The translations under genes and the position numbers were made by a program. 56,341 bases of DNA from Actinobacteria bacterium Ga0077560 (lineage in GTDB: Bacteria; Actinomycetota; Thermoleophilia; Miltoncostaeales; Miltoncostaeaceae). A model generated the notes under the pieces. The model saw only the letters and a list, made by a program, of their open reading frames with translations. It was not told the origin of the DNA and did no database searches. The stretch is taken from NCBI GenBank assembly GCA_001464275.1, contig LNFL01000141.1, positions 1 to 56,341 of the forward strand, written 5' to 3'. The stretch's first letter is position 1; every line of letters starts with the position of its first letter. This document shows positions 43,198 to 52,135 of the stretch, piece after piece.

Positions 43198-45330
43198 TCA
43201 GCCGCGCAGGCGGAACCGGGCGACGCTGTCGGCGAGTCGCGCGGCCTGGTCGCCGAGCTCCCGCACCGCCACGTCGATCTCCTCGGACGAGGCGACGGCC
43301 GACCCCGCCGACGCGCTCGCACCGGACGAGGCGCTCACCGCCGCCTCCGCCACCCGCGCCACCTGACCGGAGATGTCCTCCAGGGCGCCCACCTGCCCCG
43401 CCACCTGCGCAACCACCTGGCGGATACGGGAGAACGCGCCCAGGGATCCCTCCAGGACCTCAGCCCCCGACTCGGACGAGCGGGCACCCTCCCCCACGAT
43501 CTCCACCGCCCGGGCGACCTCCGTGCGGGTCCCGGCCACCAGCGCGCCGATGCGCGCCGCCGCCCCCTGCGCCTGTCCGGCCAGCTCGCCCACCTGCTGG
43601 GCCACCACGGCGAACCCCCGGCCGGCATCACCGGCACGCGCCGCCTCGATCGCGGCGTTCAGGGCGAGCATGCGGGTCTGCTCGGCAATGGCGTCCACCT
43701 CGCCCACGATGCCGGCGATGTCCGCCGAGCGCACCTCCAGATCCGCGATCGCCGCCGCCGCCTGCGCGGACGCCGCCGCGATGCCCAGCATCACCTCGCG
43801 CGTGCGCTCGGCGAACTCCAGGCCCTCGGCCGCCGACCGGTCTGCGTCGGCCGCGGTCTCGCCCGTGGTGCGCACCGCGTCGGTGGTGGCCACCACCAGC
43901 TCGCTCTGCCGCTCGGCACCGCCGGAGACCTGCTCCACGGCGGCGCCGATCTCCGCCAGGGCACGCCGCGACTCGCGCACCCCGTCACCGACCCGGTCGG
44001 CGCTGCCGGCGACCGCCTCGGCACTCGCCGCCAGGTCCCCCACCAGGCCGCGCAGATCCACCACCATGTCCCGCAGCGACTGTCCCAGCACGTCGCGCTC
44101 GGAGCGCACGGCCGGTTCCACGGTCAGGTCACCGTCTGCGACGCGGCGGGCCATCTCCGCGTGATCGCGCAGATACGCGGCGAGCCGGTCGAAGGCCACC
44201 ACCACCTCACCCACCTCGTCCCGGGATGCGGGGGGCAGCGGCGCCTCCGTGTCGCCGGTGGCGATGCGGGACGCCGCCTCGCGCAGGCCGCGCAACGGGC
44301 GCAGCAGGCGCGTCACCAGCAGCAGCACTCCCAGGGCGATCGCCGCAGCGGCGCCCAGCGCCAGCAGCAGCAGCGTGGTGCGAAGGCGCGCCGTCGGCGC
44401 GAGGATCTCGTCTCGCGGCGCCACCAGGAGGTACGTCCACCCGGAGTCCCCCACCGGCGCGGCGAACACCACCGCGTCCTCCCCACGTACCGGGTCGCGG
44501 GTGACCGCGTGCCGGGCCGCCCCGTCCCTGGCGACCCCGCCCACCAGGTCAACGAGCCGGCGGTCCACGCCCTTCAGGCCCGTCAGGGTCGCCGTCCCGG
44601 CACGGATGCCCTTCGGCCCCGCCAGGATCAGTCCGTCTCGGGACACGACCATGGCGTACCCGGTCTCCAGCACACGCGCCTTCGCGACCGCCGCGCCGAG
44701 GTCGGCGAGCGACACGTCAACGCCGGCCACCCCCAGCAGCCGCCCGTCACGCCGCACCGGCGCGGTGAACGAGGTCATCACCGTGTCGACCGAATCGTCG
44801 AGGTACGGCTCGATCACCGCCGGGCGGCCGGACCGGGCGGACGTCCGGAAGTAGTCCTCGGTCCACTCCGCCGACACGTCGTCGGTGGCCTCAAGCGACA
44901 GCTCGCCGCCGGACCGCGCGAAGTACGGGGAGAAACGCCCGCGGGCATCGGCGCCCGGTCCGCCCCGGCGGTCGGCGTCCGCCCCCGGGCCGCGATCGGC
45001 CAGGTACACGATCCACACGCCGAACAGCGACGGGTCGGCTTCCGCGGTCGCCCGCAGGCCACCCAGCACGACCTCGCGGTCATCGCCCCGGTACGCGCCC
45101 GCGAACGCCGCCACACCGGCGGCGGTGGTCAGCCCGCCCCGCACGTCCTGGGCCAGCTCGGCCGCCTGCGCCCGGGCGAGATTCGCCGACTCGCGCTCGA
45201 CGGCGGCGCGGTTCGTCGAACCGCTGCTGGTGATCGCCGCGAACGTCATGGCGGCGAGGGCGCCGACCACGAGCGTGGTGACGGCGACGATGAGCTTCGC
45301 GCGCAGGCTGCGCGGCACGGGCAGGCGCAT
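43198..45330 (-). CDS. Methyl-accepting chemotaxis protein, dCACHE sensor
   Basis: 710 residues. TM1 at about 11-33 ([20 protein letters not shown]), then an extracytoplasmic double-CACHE domain ([50 protein letters not shown]), which in the family binds amino acids or organic acids. TM2 at about 318-340, HAMP, and a coiled-coil signalling domain whose tip is [20 protein letters not shown], then [20 protein letters not shown]. The tip has RM where the family has NL (QTNLLALNAA). No CheR/CheB pentapeptide is visible. GGAGG precedes the ATG by six bases, and a sigma-28-like promoter lies 37 bases upstream. It implies the organism is motile; no che or flagellar genes are in view. Confidence 0.95.
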   Translation of the reverse strand: MRLPVPRSLRAKLIVAVTTLVVGALAAMTFAAITSSGSTNRAAVERESANLARAQAAELAQDVRGGLTTAAGVAAFAGAYRGDDREVVLGGLRATAEADPSLFGVWIVYLADRGPGADADRRGGPGADARGRFSPYFARSGGELSLEATDDVSAEWTEDYFRTSARSGRPAVIEPYLDDSVDTVMTSFTAPVRRDGRLLGVAGVDVSLADLGAAVAKARVLETGYAMVVSRDGLILAGPKGIRAGTATLTGLKGVDRRLVDLVGGVARDGAARHAVTRDPVRGEDAVVFAAPVGDSGWTYLLVAPRDEILAPTARLRTTLLLLALGAAAAIALGVLLLVTRLLRPLRGLREAASRIATGDTEAPLPPASRDEVGEVVVAFDRLAAYLRDHAEMARRVADGDLTVEPAVRSERDVLGQSLRDMVVDLRGLVGDLAASAEAVAGSADRVGDGVRESRRALAEIGAAVEQVSGGAERQSELVVATTDAVRTTGETAADADRSAAEGLEFAERTREVMLGIAAASAQAAAAIADLEVRSADIAGIVGEVDAIAEQTRMLALNAAIEAARAGDAGRGFAVVAQQVGELAGQAQGAAARIGALVAGTRTEVARAVEIVGEGARSSESGAEVLEGSLGAFSRIRQVVAQVAGQVGALEDISGQVARVAEAAVSASSGASASAGSAVASSEEIDVAVRELGDQAARLADSVARFRLRG

Positions 45331-45366
45331 CCATGGCCTCCGGGGGAGAGGGTCCGTCCACTATTT

Positions 45367-45393
45367 GCATCGGCCCCCGGGCGGCCGAGTTGA
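45367..45393 (-). promoter_or_regulatory. Sigma-28 (FliA)-type promoter of the chemoreceptor gene
   Basis: TCAA (45393-45390), exactly 15 bases, then GCCGATGC (45374-45367), against the FliA consensus TAAA-N15-GCCGATAA: nine of twelve positions match with exact spacing. It sits between the smpB stop and the receptor start and predicts a short leader of about 28 bases. Confidence 0.7.
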
Positions 45394-45409
45394 GCCGGTC
45401 TGCTGCCGG

Positions 45410-45895
45410 CTACCCGCGCTTCATCGCGCGGGCCACCTCGCGGCGGGACTCGCGCTCGATGATCGTCTGGCGCTTGTCGTGCTTGGACTTGCCGCGTCCC
45501 AGGCCGATCTCGATCTTCGCGCGGCCCTCGTGGAAGTACAGCCGCAGCGGAACGAGCGTGAGGCCCTTCTCGCTGAGGCGCTGGGCCAGCCGCTCGATCT
45601 CCTTCTTGTGGAGCAGCAGCTTGCGCGTGCGGTGCGGGTCGTGGGTGGTGTGGGACGCGTTGGCGTACTCCGGGATGTTGGCGTTCACCAGCCACGCCTC
45701 GCCGGATCGCATCACCACGTAGGCGTCGCCGATGGTGGCGCCGTGGTCGCGCATCCCCTTCACCTCGGTGCCCTGCAGCACCAGCCCCGCCTCGAGCCGC
45801 TCCAGGATCTCGTACTCGAAATTGGCACGCCGGTTCTGCGCGACATCGCGGAAGCGCTCGTCCTTGGTGCCCTTCTTTGTCTTTCCCGGAGCCAT
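45410..45895 (-). CDS. smpB: SsrA-binding protein SmpB
   Basis: 161 residues. RDVAQNRRANFEYEILERLE, GLVLQGTEVKGMRDHGATI and NANIPEYANASHTTHDPHRT form the beta-barrel that binds tmRNA. The C-terminal tail GLGRGKSKHDKRQTIIERES enters the empty mRNA channel. Full length. It follows rnr by 26 bases in the rnr-smpB order and lies 5 kb from its RNA partner ssrA on the same strand. Confidence 0.97.
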   Translation of the reverse strand: MAPGKTKKGTKDERFRDVAQNRRANFEYEILERLEAGLVLQGTEVKGMRDHGATIGDAYVVMRSGEAWLVNANIPEYANASHTTHDPHRTRKLLLHKKEIERLAQRLSEKGLTLVPLRLYFHEGRAKIEIGLGRGKSKHDKRQTIIERESRREVARAMKRG

Positions 45896-45921
45896 GGGCC
45901 GGTCATGTTAGGGCACGCGGG

Positions 45922-47727
45922 TCAGTGGCCGCGGTATTCGCGTGAGACCTTGCGCCGCGTGCGGGCCCGGTTGAGGAACGCCGGCGTCCGGGAATCCGCC
46001 GGAACCAGGCGCGTGCGCCCGCGAAGCGGGTCCACCGAGACCACCCGCACCTCCATCACGTCGCCCACCTTCGCCAGCGTCTTGCCCGACTCGCGCTGCA
46101 GCGCGACGCCGGTGGGGTCCAGCACCAGATCCCCGTCGTCCAGGTCGCGGGCGGGCATGTAGCCCTCGAAGGCCGTCCCGAAGGTGATGAACAGGCCGCC
46201 GGGGATCACCCCGCTCACCTGCCCCTCGAACACCTCGCCGAAACGGGTCTCGATGAGGCGCCGCTCCAGCAGCAGGGCGCCCATGATCCGGTCGGCGCGG
46301 CGCTCGATGTCGGCGGCGTTGCGCTCGGCCATCGAGCTGTCCACCCCCGCGACCTCCAGCTCGTCGCGGTCGGGGCCCGGCTCACCGATCCCCAGCGCGT
46401 CCAGCAGCGTGCGGTGCACCAGCAGGTCCGGGTACCGGCGGATCGGCGAGGTGAAGTGCAGGTAGGCCGCGCTGGCGAGCCCCGAGTGGGTCACCGCGGC
46501 CGGGGTGTAGTACGCCTGCATCAGCGATCGCAGCACCAGCGACCACATGGCCTCACCGCCGGGATGGCCCTTGGCGCGCTCGGCGGCGATGTGCCGGCCC
46601 ACCGCGCGTCCGGCCTCCCGCGCCGCCTCGCGCAGCTCCGCCGGCCCCATGGCGCGCTCCGGCAGCGGCGGGGTGGCCACGCCGAGGGTTGCCAGCTGCG
46701 CGTACATGCGCTCCACACGCGCCGGATCGGGGTCCGGGTGGTGCCGGAACAGCGTGGCCCGGCCGCGGGCGATGAGGTACCGCGCCACGGCCTCGTTGGC
46801 GGCCACCATGCAGTCCTCGACGATGCGGTGCGACTCGGTCTGCTCCTCGCGCTCCACGCCGGTCACGGCCTCCGTGCCCAGCTCGTACACCGCCTCCTCG
46901 GAGCCGATCTCCAGCGCCCCGCGGGCCGTCCGGGCGGCGCGCAGGCGGCGGGCGCCCTCGCGCGCGGCGGCGATGGTGGCCTCCATGCCGGCCTCGCCCA
47001 GCGGCGCGCCGGCCAGGTGGCGGTCCACGTCCGGGTAGGTGAGCCGGCGCTCCGAGCGGATGACCGACCGGTAGAAGCGGGTGTCGGTGACCTCACCGTC
47101 CGGGGCGACCAGCATCTCCACGGTCACCGCCCGGCGGTCCACCTCGGGCCGCAGGCTGCACAGGTCGGTGGACAGCCGGGCCGGCAGCATGGGCTCCACG
47201 GTGCCCGGCACGTACACCGAGGTGCCGCGCCGCCACGCCTCGCGGTCGATCTCCCCGCCGGCCACCACGTAGTGGGTCACGTCGGCGATGTGCACCCACA
47301 GGCGCACCGCGTCACCCTCGATCGCCGCGGCGATGGCGTCGTCGTGGTCCTTGGCACCCAGCGGGTCGATGGTGACCACGTCCTGCGCGGTGAGATCGTG
47401 GCGGCCGGGATCCTGCGTCGGGTCGCCCTCCTCCAGCGCGGCCACCTCGCGCTCCACCGCGCGCGGGAAGCCGCGCCCCATGCCCTCGGAGGCCAGCAGC
47501 CCCGCCATGGCCACCGCCGGCGACCGAGAGGGGCCGAACACCTTGATCACCCGCGCGGACCGCCCCCGCACGCTCAGCAGCACCAGGTCGCCCACGCGCG
47601 CATCGCCGCGCGTCTTGGCCGACATGGGGATCTCGATGCCGTGCTCGAAGGCCGGCCGCGCGGCGGCGCCGCGGCCGGAGACGACCATCTCGGCGACCAC
47701 CTCGAGGGTGGGGCCCCCGCGTCCCAT
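45922..47727 (-). CDS. rnr: Ribonuclease R / RNB-family exoribonuclease
   Basis: 601 residues, shorter than the 700-800 of enterobacterial RNase R because the N-terminal helix-turn-helix and full cold-shock domains are reduced. The RNB core has the magnesium-binding aspartates in TIDPLGAKDHDDAIAA near residue 120, YVPGTVEPMLPARLSTDLCS and LHFTSPIRRYPDLLVHR. An S1 domain (GQVSGVIPGGLFITFGTAFE) and a basic end follow. The family degrades structured and trans-translated mRNAs, fitting its neighbours smpB and ssrA. The ATG overlaps the ctp stop (TGATG). Confidence 0.95.
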   Translation of the reverse strand: MGRGGPTLEVVAEMVVSGRGAAARPAFEHGIEIPMSAKTRGDARVGDLVLLSVRGRSARVIKVFGPSRSPAVAMAGLLASEGMGRGFPRAVEREVAALEEGDPTQDPGRHDLTAQDVVTIDPLGAKDHDDAIAAAIEGDAVRLWVHIADVTHYVVAGGEIDREAWRRGTSVYVPGTVEPMLPARLSTDLCSLRPEVDRRAVTVEMLVAPDGEVTDTRFYRSVIRSERRLTYPDVDRHLAGAPLGEAGMEATIAAAREGARRLRAARTARGALEIGSEEAVYELGTEAVTGVEREEQTESHRIVEDCMVAANEAVARYLIARGRATLFRHHPDPDPARVERMYAQLATLGVATPPLPERAMGPAELREAAREAGRAVGRHIAAERAKGHPGGEAMWSLVLRSLMQAYYTPAAVTHSGLASAAYLHFTSPIRRYPDLLVHRTLLDALGIGEPGPDRDELEVAGVDSSMAERNAADIERRADRIMGALLLERRLIETRFGEVFEGQVSGVIPGGLFITFGTAFEGYMPARDLDDGDLVLDPTGVALQRESGKTLAKVGDVMEVRVVSVDPLRGRTRLVPADSRTPAFLNRARTRRKVSREYRGH

Positions 47728-48986
47728 CAGCGGGCCGCGGCCGCGCGCAGGGCGCGCTGCAGCGCCTCGTCGACGGGGGTGGCCGGGTCGTCCTTGGCCA
47801 CGATGTCCGGCTTCAGCCCGTTCTTGCTCACATCGACGCCGTCCGGCGTGAGGTACCGCGCGGTGGTGTACCGGAGCGCCCCGCCGTTGCGCAGCTCACG
47901 CGTGGTCTGCACCAGCGCCTTGCCGAAGGTGCGCGTCCCCACCACCACCGCGCGGTCGTTGTCGCGCAGCGCGCCGGAGACGATCTCGCTGGCGCTCGCG
48001 CTGTCGCGGTCCACCAGCACCACCATGGGCAGCGTGGTGGCCGGCGTGTCGTCGGTCTTCAGGGTCTCCTGGGAGCGGTGCAGCCCCTTGGTGGTGACCA
48101 CCGGGGATCCCTTGGCGGCGAACACCCCCACCACGCCCACCGCCTCGTCCACGAGCCCGCCCGGGTCGCCGCGCAGGTCGAACACCAGGGCGGCGGCCTT
48201 CTTGGCCTGCAGGTCCTTCACCGCGTCGCGCAGCTGGTCGGATGCGCCCCGGTCGAACTCGGCCAGGCGCACATACCCGATGCGCTTCCCGCCGCTGGTC
48301 TCCATGCGGGACGCGACCAGCTGGATCTTGATGCGGGCGCGGGTGAGCTCGACGGTGCGCGCGCCGGCCCCCGGGCGCGCCAGGCGCAGTGTCACCTTCG
48401 TGCCCTCGGGCCCACGGACCGCGCGCACCACCTCGTCCAGCGGCTTGCCGGCCACCGCGACGCCGTCCACCGCGGCGATCACGTCGTTCACGCGCACGCC
48501 GCCCCGGGACGCCGGGCTGTCCGGGTAGACGCCGGTGACCACGGTGTTCCGGCCGCGGGTGGTGACCTGCATGCCCACGCCGAAGAAGATCCCCTCGGTC
48601 TGCCGCTGCAGCGCCGCGTACTGGTCGGGGTCCAGGTAGACGCTGTACGGGTCGTCCAGGGCCTTCACGATGCCGTCCACCGACGCCCGCTCCAGCACGC
48701 GCCGGTCGATGCGCGTGTAGTAGCCGTCCTCCAGGAGCCCCAGCACCTCGTCGGCGACCGGCTCACCGGTGTCGCCCTGCAGCACGCCGCGGACATCCGG
48801 GGGCAGCCGGTTGATGCCGGTGTCGCGCGGGTGCCCGCCCACCAGCACGCCCGCCGCGAACAGGGCGACCGCGCCGAGGACGGCGCCGATGACGGTGCGC
48901 GCCCGGGGGCCGCGACGTGGAGGTGGGGAGATCACAGCGCCCGAAGGATGACGCACGCCGCGGCCGTTCCGCGGCGTGCCGGTCAT
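47727..48986 (-). CDS. C-terminal processing peptidase, S41 family
   Basis: 419 residues. A cytoplasmic basic N-terminus, one membrane anchor (TVIGAVLGAVALFAAGVLVG), then a PDZ domain (VYPDSPASRGGVRVNDVIAA). The S41 protease core carries the catalytic serine in VDRDSASASEIVSGAL and the lysine in GTRTFGKALVQ. Secreted-side protease that trims C-termini; conserved next to ftsEX in Gram-positives, suggesting a cell-wall function. ATG at 48986; the stop overlaps rnr. Confidence 0.95.
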   Translation of the reverse strand: MTGTPRNGRGVRHPSGAVISPPPRRGPRARTVIGAVLGAVALFAAGVLVGGHPRDTGINRLPPDVRGVLQGDTGEPVADEVLGLLEDGYYTRIDRRVLERASVDGIVKALDDPYSVYLDPDQYAALQRQTEGIFFGVGMQVTTRGRNTVVTGVYPDSPASRGGVRVNDVIAAVDGVAVAGKPLDEVVRAVRGPEGTKVTLRLARPGAGARTVELTRARIKIQLVASRMETSGGKRIGYVRLAEFDRGASDQLRDAVKDLQAKKAAALVFDLRGDPGGLVDEAVGVVGVFAAKGSPVVTTKGLHRSQETLKTDDTPATTLPMVVLVDRDSASASEIVSGALRDNDRAVVVGTRTFGKALVQTTRELRNGGALRYTTARYLTPDGVDVSKNGLKPDIVAKDDPATPVDEALQRALRAAAAR

Positions 48987-48993
48987 GCCGTCA

Positions 48994-49905
48994 TCAGACC
49001 TTCAGGAACCGCCGCAGCGTGATGCCGCTGCCGAGGGCGCCCACCAGGCCGCCCGCCGCCACCAGGATGAGGCCCAGCCACACGAAGCCGATGGTGGTGG
49101 CCTGGTCGCTGGTGAGCGATCCGGTGTTGTTGGCCACGAAGTCGTCCACCACGGCGATCTTGGCGACCCAGATGAGTCCGATCGCCGCCGCGGCGCCCAC
49201 GATGCCGCAGATGATGCCCTCGATGATGAACGGCCATCGGATGAACCAATTCGTGGCGCCCACCAGGCGCATCACCTCCACCTCGCGCCGCCGGGCGAAG
49301 ATCGAGAGCCGGATGGTGTTCCCGATCAGCAGCACCGCGGCCACGAGCAGCACCCCGATGAGCGCCACCCCCGCGATCTGGATGACCTTGAGGATCTTCA
49401 GGAGCCGCTCGGAGGTCTCCTTGGCGTACGAGATGCCGCCGTCCAGGTCGTCCAGCGCCGGGCTGTCGCGCAGCGCGGCCTCGATGTCCGGGTTGTCGGC
49501 CGGGTCGCGCGGCTTCACCTTGTAGGACGCCGGCAGCGGGTTGCTGGGGAGCAGCTCGATGATGTCCGGGTTGTTCAGCCGGCCCTTGAGCTCCTTCAGC
49601 GCATCGTCCTTGGAGATGTACGTGTACGACTCCACCAGGCCGTCGCTCTTGAGCTGGGCCAGGCGGTCCGACAGCCCCTGCACCTGCGCGTTGGTCGCGC
49701 TGTCGGAGATGAACACGTTCATGTCCAGGCGGTCCTTCTGCTTGTCCACGGTCGACTGGACGTACAGGAAGGACGGGATGACGGCGCCGAGGATGAACAC
49801 GGCGATCATCACGGTCACGGTGGCGGCCACCGAGATGGCGGCGTTCGAGCGGATCGAACGGATCGCCTCACGGAGGAAGAAGCCGGGTCGAAAGGTTCCG
49901 CCCAA
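48994..49905 (-). CDS. ftsX: Cell division protein FtsX
   Basis: 303 residues with four membrane helices: AAISVAATVTVMIAVFILGA, then an extracytoplasmic loop (MNVFISDSATNAQVQGLSDR and onward), then three C-terminal helices (GVALIGVLLVAAVLLIGNTI, FIIEGIICGIVGAAAAIGLI, IGFVWLGLILVAAGGLVGAL) around RREVEVMRLVGATNWFIRWP. With FtsE it couples division to activation of cell-wall hydrolases. Start TTG at 49905, two bases after the ftsE stop. Confidence 0.95.
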   Translation of the reverse strand: MGGTFRPGFFLREAIRSIRSNAAISVAATVTVMIAVFILGAVIPSFLYVQSTVDKQKDRLDMNVFISDSATNAQVQGLSDRLAQLKSDGLVESYTYISKDDALKELKGRLNNPDIIELLPSNPLPASYKVKPRDPADNPDIEAALRDSPALDDLDGGISYAKETSERLLKILKVIQIAGVALIGVLLVAAVLLIGNTIRLSIFARRREVEVMRLVGATNWFIRWPFIIEGIICGIVGAAAAIGLIWVAKIAVVDDFVANNTGSLTSDQATTIGFVWLGLILVAAGGLVGALGSGITLRRFLKV

Positions 49906-49907
49906 GG

Positions 49908-50720
49908 TCAGGGCTCCACGGTCGCGTAACGGGCCTGGCGCTCGTCGCGCACCACCTTGCCCTTCTCCAGGGCGATCACCCGCATCTGCATCTTGTCGAC
50001 GAGCTCACGGTCGTGCGTGGCCATGATCACCGTCGTCCCCGTGCGGTTGATCCGGTACAGCAGCTGCATGATCCCGATGGAGGTGTCGGGGTCCAGGTTG
50101 CCGGTGGGCTCGTCGGCGATGAGCAGCCGGGGATGGTTCACGAACGCGCGCGCGATGGACACGCGCTGCTGCTCGCCACCGGACAGCTCGTTCGGCAGGC
50201 GCTCCGACTTGTCGGACAGGCCCACCAGGCTGAGGATCTCCGGCACCTTGCGGCGGATCGACCGGGGGTTGTCACCGGTGACCTCAAGCGCGTAGCCCAC
50301 GTTCTCGTACACCGTGCGGTTCGGCAGGAGCTTGAAGTCCTGGAACACGCAGCCGATGCCGCGCCGCAGGTACGGCACCTTGCTGCGGCGCATGCGCCCC
50401 AGGTCGCGGCCGCCCACGATGACGCGGCCCGCGGAGGGCTCCATCTCGCGGTTGAGCAGCCGGATGAAGGTGGACTTGCCGGACCCCGAGGCACCGACGA
50501 GGAACACGAACTCGCCGGCGTCGATGGTCAGCGACACGCCGTCCAGGCCCACCGCGTCCTTGCCGTAGCGCTTCTCGACGTTCTCGAAGACGACCATCGG
50601 GCCGTCGCCACCGCGGAGGAGGCTGCGCCGGTCGATGCGGCGCTCGGCGTCACGTGACCGCCGGGCTGATCTCCCGGCGGCCTGTGCCGCCTGCTGATCG
50701 GCGGCGCTGTCGGTGCTCAT
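49908..50720 (-). CDS. ftsE: Cell division ATP-binding protein FtsE
   Basis: ABC ATPase partner of FtsX. The core starts MVVFENVEKRYGKDAVGLDG; Walker A is VGASGSGKST, signature LSGGEQQR, Walker B LLIADEPTGNLDPDT and H-loop VIMATHDRE. The start is uncertain. ATG 50720 (MSTDSAADQQ) adds 41 mostly Arg/Ala residues before the core, while ATG 50597 would give the usual FtsE length but lacks a ribosome-binding site; neither is strong. I keep the longer form. It begins the ftsE-ftsX-ctp-rnr-smpB run. Confidence 0.93.
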   Translation of the reverse strand: MSTDSAADQQAAQAAGRSARRSRDAERRIDRRSLLRGGDGPMVVFENVEKRYGKDAVGLDGVSLTIDAGEFVFLVGASGSGKSTFIRLLNREMEPSAGRVIVGGRDLGRMRRSKVPYLRRGIGCVFQDFKLLPNRTVYENVGYALEVTGDNPRSIRRKVPEILSLVGLSDKSERLPNELSGGEQQRVSIARAFVNHPRLLIADEPTGNLDPDTSIGIMQLLYRINRTGTTVIMATHDRELVDKMQMRVIALEKGKVVRDERQARYATVEP

Positions 50721-50934
50721 GGCTTCGACCTTGGGCCGGGGCGGCGCGTGGGCCGCCGGGTTGTGGAACCGCACTGCGTGGTTCTCGGGTGCTTCGGCAC
50801 GCGGGGGTGCGGCCGTGAAGCGCGGGAAGGCTACTGCGCCCGCCGCCGCGATGTCAACGTGCCAAAACCCCTGGAAACGCCGAGAAACACCGTCGAATGG
50901 ATTGGGACATGTTCGCGCACTCCCGGGAAACTCC

Positions 50935-50964
50935 TTGCAAACAGGTTCTGTAACCGCTTAGGTA
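50935..50964 (+). promoter_or_regulatory. Leaderless promoter of the CGNR regulator
   Basis: TTGCAA (50935-50940), an 18-base spacer, TAGGTA (50959-50964), then six bases to the ATG at 50971. No Shine-Dalgarno sequence is present, so transcription probably starts at the ATG. Confidence 0.5.
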
Positions 50965-50970
50965 GTTACC

Positions 50971-51639
50971 ATGTCGCGTCCCAGGATCCCTTTGGCGAAG
51001 GACCTTCCGGAGGAATTGGAGGTTCCGCTGCGCACCGGGCGCGACTGGTGGTACTGGACCGCCGGCCGTCCCGCGCTGGACCTGGTGAACACCCTGCGCG
51101 AGCGCTGGCGCCGCCGCGTGGAGTGTCTGTGTGGACCGGACGACGTGGCCGAGTGGCTCCGGCGGGCCGGACTGCTGGCGATGCCGGTCCCCGTGGCGCC
51201 CGAGCTGGTGGAGGCGGCCCGTGAGCTGCGGGAGGCCATCGACGCGGGCGTCCGCGCGGCCGTGGCCGGCGCCCCCACCCCGCCGGAGGCCGTGGCGGTC
51301 ATCGACCGCTGGGTCGCGATGAGCGCGCCCCCGGCGCTGACCCTCGTGGACGGCGTGCCGGTGCTGGGCTCCCGCGACGCGGACGATCCGGTGCGGGCGG
51401 CGCTCGCGGGGGTCGCCCTCGACGCGGCCCGCATGCTCGGCACGGGCGAGCGCGACCGCATCCGCGTGTGCGACGCCCCGGACTGCAGCGCACGCTTCTA
51501 CGACGGCTCCCCGGCGGGGCGCCGCAGGTGGTGCTCGATGGCCGCATGCGGCAACCGCGCCAAGGTGCGGTCACATCGCGCCCGGCGGACCGCTCCGCCC
51601 CGAACAGGAGGACAGGCAGATGGCGTATCGCGTCCTTGA
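50971..51639 (+). CDS. ABATE/CGNR zinc-finger transcriptional regulator
   Basis: 222 residues. The N-terminal ABATE-type stress-sensing domain (TAGRPALDLVNTLRERW, VEAARELREAIDAGVRA) is followed by the CGNR zinc finger: RVCDAPDCSARFYDGSP, then RRRWCSMAACGNRAKVRSHR with four cysteines and the CGNR tetrad. The family is actinobacteria-rich and acts as DNA-binding regulators. The stop overlaps the next gene by 20 bases, so it is probably co-expressed with the cupin. Confidence 0.92.
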   Translation: MSRPRIPLAKDLPEELEVPLRTGRDWWYWTAGRPALDLVNTLRERWRRRVECLCGPDDVAEWLRRAGLLAMPVPVAPELVEAARELREAIDAGVRAAVAGAPTPPEAVAVIDRWVAMSAPPALTLVDGVPVLGSRDADDPVRAALAGVALDAARMLGTGERDRIRVCDAPDCSARFYDGSPAGRRRWCSMAACGNRAKVRSHRARRTAPPRTGGQADGVSRP

Positions 51640-52045
51640 CGCCGGCGACCAGCACTGGCGCCGCTCGAACCAGATGGGCGTGCTCAACACCGACCTGGCC
51701 CGCCAGCTGGGCGCGGCCACCCTCGGCGCGCGCCTGTGGCGCATCGAGCCCGGGCAGGCGTCCACCAAGCACCGCCACCGCGACACCCACGAGCTGTACG
51801 TGGTCCTGGAGGGCACGGGCCGCATGCGCGTGGGCGACGAGGTGCTCACGCTCCCCCCGATGAGCGCGGTCCACGTGGAGCCGGACGACGTCCGCCAGCC
51901 CTTCAACGACACCGGCGAGGACCAGCTGTGGCTGGTGGTGGGCGCGCCGAACGAGTCGGCCAACACGCTGGAGATGACCGCCGAGCAGCTCGCCTTCCAC
52001 TACCCCGACGGCCCCAAGGCCCTCCCGCCCGAGCTGGGCGGCTGA
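51620..52045 (+). CDS. Cupin-domain protein
   Basis: 141 residues. Cupin motif 1 is KHRHRDTHELYVVLEGTG (two His and a Glu as metal ligands) and motif 2 is PMSAVHVEPDDVRQPFN with the third His. Small-molecule binding or isomerase/dioxygenase role; substrate unknown. AGGAGGA precedes the ATG by seven bases, inside the end of the CGNR gene. Confidence 0.92.
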   Translation: MAYRVLDAGDQHWRRSNQMGVLNTDLARQLGAATLGARLWRIEPGQASTKHRHRDTHELYVVLEGTGRMRVGDEVLTLPPMSAVHVEPDDVRQPFNDTGEDQLWLVVGAPNESANTLEMTAEQLAFHYPDGPKALPPELGG

Positions 52046-52135
52046 TCCGGCGCGCCCTGGGGCCAAGACCGGGGCGGTCAGGTGGGACCGGCGGCCAACT
52101 CGGCCGCTCCCCGCCGCGCCATAGGCTCCGCCCCG

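Noticed and set aside
40305..43322. 1005-codon minus-strand frame opposite the DUF4091 gene
   Set aside because: Shadow frame. Its last residues are the tmRNA tag only because the frame happens to run into ssrA.
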